From: Stomoxys calcitrans
Lineage: Eukaryota; Arthropoda; Insecta; Diptera; Muscidae
Length of the DNA: 64,000 nucleotides
Assembly: GCF_963082655.1 (NCBI RefSeq)
Contig: NC_081553.1
Coordinates: 127,811,736 to 127,875,735, forward strand
Direction of reading: 5' to 3'
Within the stretch, counting starts at the first letter, position 1. Each line of letters begins with the position of its first letter. The notes beneath the pieces were generated by a model, which worked only from the letters and a program-made list of their open reading frames with translations, did no database searches and was not told the DNA's origin. The position numbers and the translations under genes were made by a program. This document shows positions 56,339-64,000 of the stretch, piece after piece.

Positions 56339-56639
56339 CTCTAAAAAGGTATTAGAGAGTTAAAGAAAGCGCAGCGGATCGGGCCCGGTTCGGCTAGTAA
56401 TATATATTCATGATTGCATAAAACTCAATAATTTTATAGTGTGAATTGAAAGAGTTCAAACAAACCCGCTCCGCTGCGCCTTCTTTTACTTTATATGGAA
56501 CAAAATTATCCTTTGAACATATATTTTTGACAATAAAAGAGCTTTTAATGAAATATCATGCTACAAAAATAGTATGTGTATATCTCTCGAGCAACAGTAT
56601 AACAATATAAATTTCTTATCTGAATCCCATATGACTTAT
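56339..56639. other. Junction between the two opposed G-rich arrays
   Basis: Holds two inverted GC-rich motifs: GCGCAGCGGATCGGGCCCGG (56371-56390) and CCCGCTCCGCTGCGCC (56466-56481). The same word (CCCGCTCTGCTGCGCCCG) closes the right array at about 59077-59094. They look like the termini of the repeat family. Confidence 0.55.
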
Positions 56640-59340
56640 ATTGGTGTATGAATTCGCTCAGAGGGTTAAATGACCTTAAGTTTGGATGTTAGATGTACAC
56701 CATTCTTCTATATGGATACTGGGAAGGACTCCAGGGTGGTGGTTGGTGGGTTAAGGGGTTGGTGTGGACCCCCCGAAACATGGTATCCAAAGTGGGTACG
56801 AATTTCGTGCTCTACTCCCCAATACCTTTCATTTGAGCCTCATATTGCCATGGTTGGAAATTTTTTTTCCAATTATGGTCAATTTAGGAGTGTTTTCTGG
56901 GGTGAGGAGGTTCCCCAGACTCTTAGCCCTGAAAAAAATATCAGCACCGTGCTCTACTCTAAAATATCCTTTATTAAAACCCCATATTGCCATTGGTTTA
57001 AGGGGAGTTTACAGGATGAGGTGTCTCCGAAACACATGGCCCCAAAATTGGATATCAAATTCGTTTTCTAATCTCAAATACCTCTCATTTGAACCACATA
57101 AGGGCATGGTCGAAAACTTTTTACCCTTTGGGGGATATTTTGGGGATGGGGTGATGCCCTTAATAAAGGGTGATTTTTTTGAGGTTAGGATTTTCATGCA
57201 TTAGTATTTGACAGATCACGTGGGATTTCAGACATGGTGTCAAAGAGAAAGATGCTCAGTATGCTTTGACATTTCATCATGAATAGACTTACTAACGAGC
57301 AACGCTTGCAAATCATTGAATTTTATTACCAAAATCAGTGTTCGGTTCGAAATGTGTTCATTCACCGTAACGTTGCGTCCAACAGCATCTTTGAAAAAAT
57401 ACGGTCCAATGATTCCACCAGCGTACAAACCACACCAAACAGTGCATTTTTCGGGATGCATGGGCAGTTCTTGAACGGCTTCTGGTTGCTCTTCACTCCA
57501 AATGCGGCAATTTTGCTTATTTACGTAGCCATTCAACCAGAAATGAGCCTCATCGCTGAACAAAATTTGTCAAAATTTGAACACATTTCGAACCGAACAC
57601 TGATTTTGGTAATAAAATTCAATGATTTGCAAGCGTTGCTCGTTAGTAAGTCTATTCATGATGAAATGTCAAAGCATACTGAGCATCTTTCTCTTTGACA
57701 CCATGTCTGAAATCCCACGTGATCTGTCAAATACTAATGCATGAAAATCCTAACCTCAAAAAAATCACCCTTTACATGGTCCTACATTTGGATATCAAAT
57801 TCGTATTCTACTCCCAAATACCTTTATTTGAGCCCCATTTTGCGATAGTCAGTAAAAAATTGCTATTTGTGGAGTATTTTGGGAAAGGGGTAGACCCCCA
57901 GAAAATTGGTCCCGAAAGTGGGTATCAATTCTTGCTCTGCCTCCCAATACCTTTCATTTAAGCCCCACATTGACATGGGCGGTAAATATGCCCGATTTAG
58001 GGGTGTTTTGTGAAGTGGGGTGGTCCCCCAAACACACAGCCCTGAAAATATATCAGCAACGTGCTCTATTCCCATATATGTGTATATCATTTATTTGAAC
58101 CCCATATTGGCATTGACCTCAAAATTGGATATCAAATTCGTTTTCTAATCTCAAATGCCATTCATTTAAATCCAGTATTGCAAAAGCCAGCAAATATGTC
58201 CGGTTTGGGGTATGGGCCCTAAAAACTATGAATATCGAGCTCCACTGTCTTGAAGACCCAGGTGAGCAAATACGTCCTATTTGAGGGTTGTTATGGTGGT
58301 GGGACATCCTTAGACAGTTGGTCCCTAATGTTGATATCAGATATCATTTTTCCAAGTCGGCAAACATGACCGGTTTGGGGGGTGTATTGAGGGATAGGGC
58401 GGCCACTCAGTGATATATATCAGATTCGTGTTCTACTCTAAAAAAACCTCTAATTTAAGCCTCATATTGCAATGGTCAGCAAATACTTCCTATTTGGGTA
58501 GTGTTATGGGGGTGGGGTGTCCCCATAGACACTTTTCCCGAATATTGATATCAGATTTGTGCTTTATTTTCAAAGACCTTTCATGTGAGCCCCATATTGC
58601 TATGGTCGTAAATTTGTCCTCTTTGGGGATGTTCTCGGGGATGGGCGGCCCTAAACACTTGGTCCCACATCTGTATATCAGATTCGTATTCTACACTCAA
58701 ATACATTTTATTTAAGCCCCATATTGCCATGGTCAGTAAATAAGTCCTGTTTGGGGGATGTTTTGGGGAAGGGGTGGACCCCCAGAAACTTGGTCCCACA
58801 TTTGGTTGTCAGATTCGTATTGTACTCGTAAATACCTTTCATTTGAGTCCCATATTGCCATGGTCGGTAAATATGTCCGATTTAGGGGTGTTTTGGGGTA
58901 CCCTTAGGTACCCCATCCAAAATTTGGATTCCAAATTTTAATTTTTAGGGTATTATATAAGAGCAAACAAAATTTCGTTTAAATCGCACCACTCATTTCC
59001 GAGATCTGGGGTTTCTGAAAATTAGGGTAAGATGGAGGGTCCGCCCCCCCCCTATATATAAGACTACTGAGCCCGTCCCGCTCTGCTGCGCCCGATTATG
59101 CTATGTTAGAGAGGAGTACTCTGAATTAAAAAATTTCTCTAGTTGAAAATGTATTCCAATTTTCCTTTGGATTTTTCTACATTCAAGTATATTTAAACCC
59201 CACATTGCAATGGTCAGTAAAAGTCCTTCTTGGGGTGTGGTGGACCCCCAGAGACTTGGCCCTAAAATTTAAAGTCAATTTCGTGCTCTATTCCCAAAGA
59301 CCATCCATTTAAGATCCATATTGCCATGGTCGATAAAAAT
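56640..59340 (+). repeat. G-rich tandem array with units of about 128 bp
   Basis: Units follow the order: CTTTCATTTGAGCCCC, ATATTGCCATGGTC, AAATATGTCC, a GGGGTGTTTTGGGG block, ACCCCCAGAAAC, TTGGTCCCA and GATATCAGATTCGTATTCTA. Marker blocks at about 58447, 58574, 58703 and 58835 give 127-132 bp spacing. It is interrupted by the palindromic mariner (57166-57772), and a terminal block with GGAGGGTCCGCCCCCC and the CTGCTGCGCC motif lies at 59030-59095. Open frames here are products of the repeat. Confidence 0.8.
57166..57772. mobile_element. Palindromic mariner derivative with identical 195-bp arms
   Basis: 607 bp flanked by TA (57164-57165 and 57773-57774). The left arm 57166-57360 and right arm 57578-57772 are inverted copies with no difference seen. 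Each carries the mariner terminus AAGGGTGATTTTTTTGAGG, the 5' leader and the transposase start MNRLTNEQRLQIIEFYYQN. The 217-bp centre (57361-57577) is transposase catalytic sequence on the minus strand (NGYVNKQNCRIW, MHPEKCTVWCGLYAGG). Inserted in the G-rich array. It cannot encode transposase but keeps both ends. Confidence 0.93.
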
Positions 59341-59349
59341 GTCCGATTT

Positions 59350-59975
59350 GAGGGGTTAGGTCGCTGTCGCGGAAATCCTTGCAATTCGAGAAGTGGTGGA
59401 ATGGCTAAGATATAATGAGATAACGACGATTGGCATAACTATCTTCTCAGACAGCCAACCAGCCTTTAAATTTCTGGGGAACATATTTCTGAATTCAAAA
59501 ATCCACTCGACTTTCGCAGATCTCTTTACGAGATGGCTGAACAGAGTGGGTTGTGAACGCTCCAAAATTATGTGGCCCCATCTCAATTTGATGAGTTCAG
59601 CAGCTATGCTGTCACTGGCTAGAACAGACGTCTCGGTTATTGTGTCCGTCATGACTGGTCGGAAAATATGCTGACGAGCTGAAGTTTGCCAATAACGACT
59701 TCTGCAGGAGCTTTGAGGACGTCTTGGAAGAAGGGACTATATGCTGTGTGTGTGTGTGTGCTTTGTTGTTAAACATGTGCTGTAAGTGTGTCCCACACTT
59801 GAAGTCAGAAGGAGTTCAACTGTAAGTTTTCATTTCTCAGAAAACTTCTCTGATTTATCGGATGTGAACATTCGCAGTTCTTGGTCTTCTCATGTTCCTG
59901 TGGCATCACAATAGACAAAAACGTTTAAGTGAGTCTGATGGAAGACTGACATTTTAACCTAACCTACTACATCGA
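59350..59975 (+). mobile_element. I-like LINE 3' fragment with RNase H motif
   Basis: Frame VAEILAIREVVEWLRYN and ITIFSDSQPAFKFLG (about 59355-59475) is an RNase H core with the Asp-Ser pair, then LFTRWLNRVGCERSKIMW. It ends near TTTTAACCTAACCTA (59953-59967), the tail type of this LINE group. A TG microsatellite (59743-59761) lies inside. Confidence 0.75.
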
Positions 59976-61879
59976 GAGAAAAAATTGATACCATATGGTC
60001 ATTACTATCACTATCACATCAACCATACCATAAGGTATTGGTTTGGTACTACTTTGCTATCAATACCGTTGGCATTAATTTTTCGTTCGGTGTGGGTGTG
60101 AAATTAGTTTACGTCTGTTCGGCTGCAATTTGTAACTTCGGCAGCCACTTGTTGTATTTAAGGTAATCAAGTTAGTCTGATAAGGACTAAAACTGGTATA
60201 AGACTAAATTAGCATACAAGGTCATATGCTTATGTTAAAAGTTCCAATAGCACACATTTGTGCACCGTACTATTTGGTCGTTATAATTCAATTTCCAGAG
60301 ACTACACTATTCAATTCATTACAAACAACACCATGAAAGGCATGACAATAAGAATATTGCCCCTAACTAAATACAAAAAGCTGAAGAAAAAACTAGTGGA
60401 TGAACCAGCTCATAACCCCTCCCCCGTTACCACACACCCTAAGTGAACTTATTGGATGGCTGGATGACACCAAGTATCAGTTTGTAAATCAGTTCGGGTT
60501 TTACTACCCCTGTCCTGGCGGATATGGTTGTACTTCTACAGCCAAGTCATTGGAGTATGCTTGTGTGTGTGTGTGTGCATTCCTTGTCGGCCACAGCTAA
60601 TAAGCAACAATGATCACACGACAGTTCACACATATACTGAGAAAGGCTGAAGATAGGGCAAGCGTAAGGACAGACAAACTTCCAGACGGACAGACAGTAG
60701 GTATAGATTGTCACCCAATATCATTATTGGACGAGCGACATCAGATACCATTGTGTCATTGTGAAGTGTGTGAGAAGGAGTGAGTGAATGAGCGAGTACT
60801 GGAATATTGGTGCTAGTGATAGCGACAATGTTGGTGTGGTCTCGATGTTTGGTGGCATTAATGAATGAAAGAGTGCTCGACAGTTGTTGTAGCGATGGAC
60901 GGATATACGGGGCTAGGGGGTGTGTACGTATATGTTCGTACATACATATTTAAATACGAACGTATTTACATTTAGAAAGAAGTGACATGTGAAGTAGAAT
61001 TCATCCATTGTTTTTTGACAAACTGCAGTGCTAACACATTCAATTCCCAATGAGTAAATGGAACGAAAAATTGCGTAGCATAGGTTTTGATCAACATTTG
61101 TTCGAAGCTATATCGGCAGTTGGAAGAGATAAGAGGGAATAAAGCTATTAAAACGAAGCATTGAATAATTCCCAAAGAAAAATTCAAGCACGGCGTTGTC
61201 TAATCGACCCCACGCACACACAGATGTTGTCAGATCAACCACAAATTTCATAAATTAACAACAGTTTATTGTGAACAAAAGGTTCAAAACTGTCCACCGC
61301 CGTTCTCATTCCGACAACGCCTAGTGCACACTTTTTTAAAGACTGAAAAAAGGTGTAGTGCGCTTCTGTGATCGAACCTGTGTTCCATCCATCCCATGAT
61401 TGTGTGTTTAGAAACGCCTTACCACATTGCACCACAGCGGCTTATTTTTATACAATATTTTAGGAGTAATTTAAACTTAAAGTTGGTTTAATTACACATT
61501 TTGTTGGGATGATGTTCATAACGGTCGGTGCATGAAATCAACAGCAGACGTTCATAAAATTATCCCCTCATGTTGACAATATTGTCAACAACGCCTGTTC
61601 ATAATAATGACACCATTGCAATGCATGATTTTGCAACGTCTTCATTCCATGAGAGTGTTCATCATTCCATGAGAATACCCATACTCACATGTTCTTCTTA
61701 TTTCATCGAAATCGGTTATGATTTAGTTGAAGCTATATGTGTGCATACGCTATTGACTTCTGACGCACTATAATTTTGGATGGATTCTCAGGTAATTAGG
61801 TACGGATTGTTTTATTATGCATCTGAACTCCTATGATTGATATGGGCCAATTTTTCTATATCTTTAAACAAAATACGCT
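59976..61879. other. About 1.9 kb without recognised gene
   Basis: Mixed composition; a GT microsatellite at about 60563-60578; GAGTGAGTGAATGAGCGAGT-like short repeats near 60776-60796. Open frames up to 105 codons lack any recognised domain. Confidence 0.4.
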
Positions 61880-62735
61880 TCTAGGTTAGGTTAGGTTGAA
61901 AAGAGGGTGTTTATATTTATCCGCCTCATGCTCTCTAAATACTAAAAAAGTAACCTCGAAAAAGAAAATCTAAGTTAGGAATTCCGTAATACTTACAAAA
62001 TTCTTAATTGTTTTCCATGCTCATGGCGTTGTGTCCCCGCCTGAGTGACGGTTTCTGTTAGACGCGAAAGCCGGGCAATGACATAGCAAATGCTCCAACG
62101 TCTCATCATCTTCCCCGCATGCCCTACAAATGCTATTACTAGCCGCACCGATTTTATATAAACGTTCTCGTAGTTCTATATGTTCAGTTATGATACCAAA
62201 AGTTATACTGACCTCCATCTTACTTCCATTCAGCAATAGCCTCGTCTTCTCACGATCTGGACCTTCCCATTGGATTTTCGCCGAAAGGCTTCGGGTTAAT
62301 CAAGTTTATGTAGGACAGTTCCCTGGCCTTTACTGCCAAATCGTCTGCTTTCTCATTCCCAGTTACTCCGCTATGGCACGGATCCCAAACGATGCGGATC
62401 TTGCCATCCTCAGAGAAGGCGCTTATCTCCTTCTTACATTTCAAGACTGTTTGTGATCTTACCGTCCTGGATGTTATTGCCCTTATGGCAATAACATCCA
62501 TGCATGGACATCTGGATGTCCTCGCGTTAACACTACACCACCTCACGCATTCCGCGATCACCCAGATCTTCGCCTGCAGGACCGTATTATTGTGAGGCAA
62601 TCTAAAACAAATCTCCGTCCCTGGGTTCTGAAAAAGAAGAAAAAAAAGAAAAAGTTGTGGAAAATACGCTATTGCCATTATTCTTGTTCCTATTTTATGC
62701 ACTGAATACAGCATTGTAATCGCATATACAACCAA
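61880..62735 (-). mobile_element. I-like LINE 3' end with RNase H
   Basis: Minus strand: [20 protein letters not shown] and AECVRWCSVNARTS (about 62625-62530) match the RNase H of the LINE at 34010-36575. HSGVTGNEKADDLAVKA (about 62375-62325) is the conserved late RNase H block. The knuckle CRACGEDDETLEHLLCHC follows (about 62130-62075). A 3' UTR ends CTTTTCAACCTAACCTAACC at about 61880. Confidence 0.85.
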
Positions 62736-63019
62736 CTACGCAGATTGTTTAAACAAGCTGATGCTGGCGAAACAGCTCAACTGGTAATCCGCAGGCTTCC
62801 GCTGTGGTGTTATTCTTTTGCCGCTATACTGAGATTTAAACCCATTCCGCCTAGGACGCACGCACTCAAAATCATTGTCCAGGATTGAAGTTGTGACAAA
62901 TATTCTTTGGTAGTCACTGCTTTTAGTATCTGTAACCAAATGATTTCTATCAGGCCGGTTCCGGTTTTCGCAAACACAGCCTTGCCATATCTATATTGGA
63001 ATGCATACGCTAATAAAAT
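62736..63019. other. Spacer, nothing recognised
   Basis: No gene or repeat identified. Confidence 0.35.
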
Positions 63020-63460
63020 TTGTATATGGTAGTGTTGGATGACCATAGCTTCTCTAATCAAGTTGAAACCTTGGAAAAAATACTGCAGAAGTGGTCCCTC
63101 GGCCAAACAGAAGAAGAGCGGATTGAGATAAATTTCGGCACAAACTCTGCACGTCTATCCCTTCTAGACCAGAAAAGGAAGTGGAAACTGTGGAGAATAT
63201 AGACATAATGGTCAAGAGGATCACGAAGGCCCTTAATGACTCGCTTGTGTCAGCATGTCCCAGTGCCAAGTCAAGAGGCATCCAGCGACCGCCATGGTGG
63301 ACTCCAGAGCTGGTTGGTCGAAGGAAGGACTGCAGAAAACTCTTCAAAAGGCTGAAAGCCACTAGAGCACACGATTGGGACATCTATAAGGCAATGTCTA
63401 GTGAGGAAACACTAGAACTACTCGTTGATACACACTTGCCGGGAAATTCTCCAACGTTGT
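63020..63460 (+). mobile_element. Jockey/I-type LINE linker fragment
   Basis: Plus-strand frame with EKEVETVENIDIMVKRITKA, SACPSAKSRGI and PPWWTPELVGRRKDCRKLF: the region between endonuclease and RT of Jockey/I-type LINEs. It ends where family L tail sequence begins. Confidence 0.7.
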
Positions 63461-63525
63461 TGTAGCAGTTTGTTGATTCTGCTTGATTTTGTTGAGTACC
63501 CAGATCCAGGAACTCTGCGTTAAGT
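63461..63525 (-). mobile_element. Family L LINE, short 3' end
   Basis: TTGTTGTAGCAGTTTGTTGA followed by TTCTGCTTGATTTTGTTGAG matches the tail of the copies at 9008 and 13310 in the same orientation; only about 65 bp is kept. Confidence 0.75.
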
Positions 63526-63731
63526 AGAGCTGCCAATCGCAACATTCGATATTTCTTATAATTAATATCGATAGTATCGATACTATCGTTAATTTCCCAT
63601 AACCTATATTTCAAATGAAAATGAGAAGTAAAATCCGGTCGATCGAATTATATAGAAGTATTATCAATGCACAGATCGAATATAACCAAATTTAATAAAG
63701 TGAGTTGTAAGTCATTAGCGAAATTATTGTT

Positions 63732-64000
63732 AACAAGTAAGAGCGTACTAAGTTCGGCCGGAATGAACCTTATATACCCTCCACCATGGATCGCATTTAT
63801 CGAGTTCTTTGCGCGGTATCTCTTTAAAGAATAATGAATAAGAACTGTTATGTTAGTGGAGTTACAGTCTGATTCAGACCATAAATGAATGAATGCTGAA
63901 CATTGCAAAAGTCATTGTGTAATATTTCAGTCCATTCGGATAAGAATTGCGCCTTGTAGGGGCTCAAGACGCAAAACCGGAAGATCGGTTTATATGGGAA
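63732..64000 (-). mobile_element. Tandem-module element, type A, runs off the window
   Basis: Terminus AACAAGTAAGAGCGTACTAA, AGTTCGGCCGGAATGAA, TATACCCTCCACCATGGATC and TCGAGTTCTTTGCGCGGTAT, then the start of modules (GGGCTCAAGACGCAAAACC, GATCGGTTTATATGGGA). Confidence 0.83.

Noticed and set aside
56670..57204. Overlapping ORFs of 133 and 146 codons
   Set aside because: They follow the 128-bp G-rich units in different frames; composition is that of the repeat.
57279..57698. 139-codon plus-strand ORF as a mariner transposase
   Set aside because: Only the first 27 or so codons are transposase; the rest reads the inverted centre and the opposite arm of the palindrome.

Overview
The window reads as euchromatic DNA of a higher (cyclorrhaphan, probably calyptrate or muscid) fly. 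Three host genes with fly-type introns can be recognised: part of ALiX, a JmjC protein of the HSPBAP1 family, and the whole coding region of the photoreceptor zinc-finger factor glass. Almost everything else is mobile or repeated DNA of kinds common in flies: LINEs, a tRNA-derived SINE, mariner derivatives, and interspersed elements with internal tandem modules that resemble the mini-me/Helentron group. The species cannot be fixed from the sequence alone.

Layout. 1-2330: decayed LINE (called family L here) with a nested insertion. 3251-3601: complete SINE with a 15-bp target duplication. 3898-5994 (+): last three coding exons of ALiX; its first exons must lie further left. 6525-9000 (-): RTE-like LINE. 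9005-12893 (-): nearly intact family L LINE whose single reading frame carries an NPGP (2A-like) motif. 13306-14131: LINE tail and a short internally deleted LINE derivative. 14297-15631 (-): HSPBAP1-like JmjC gene in three exons. 16090-27330: tandem repeats, SINEs, an I-like LINE remnant and several tandem-module elements. 27600-43620 (-): glass in five coding exons over 16 kb, with introns loaded with transposons. 43784-64000: more tandem-module elements, a second RTE copy, mariner derivatives (one a perfect palindrome at 57166-57772), a long array of G-rich units of about 128 bp, LINE fragments, and a further element running off the right edge.

The host genes do not form a functional unit. 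ALiX is an ESCRT-associated adaptor, the JmjC protein is a putative 2-oxoglutarate oxygenase, and glass is a DNA-binding regulator of photoreceptor fate. The main things to look at are: (1) glass ends in a TGA followed by C, after which the frame stays open for 107 more codons, as expected for conserved stop-codon readthrough; (2) glass carries an upstream ORF that overlaps its start codon; (3) the palindromic mariner; (4) the 2A-like motif in the LINE; and (5) the shared architecture of the tandem-module elements: TATACCC inverted ends, a GTCY tract, modules of about 153 bp, and a terminal hairpin. All intron boundaries were placed by reading GT/AG sites and frame, without transcript data.
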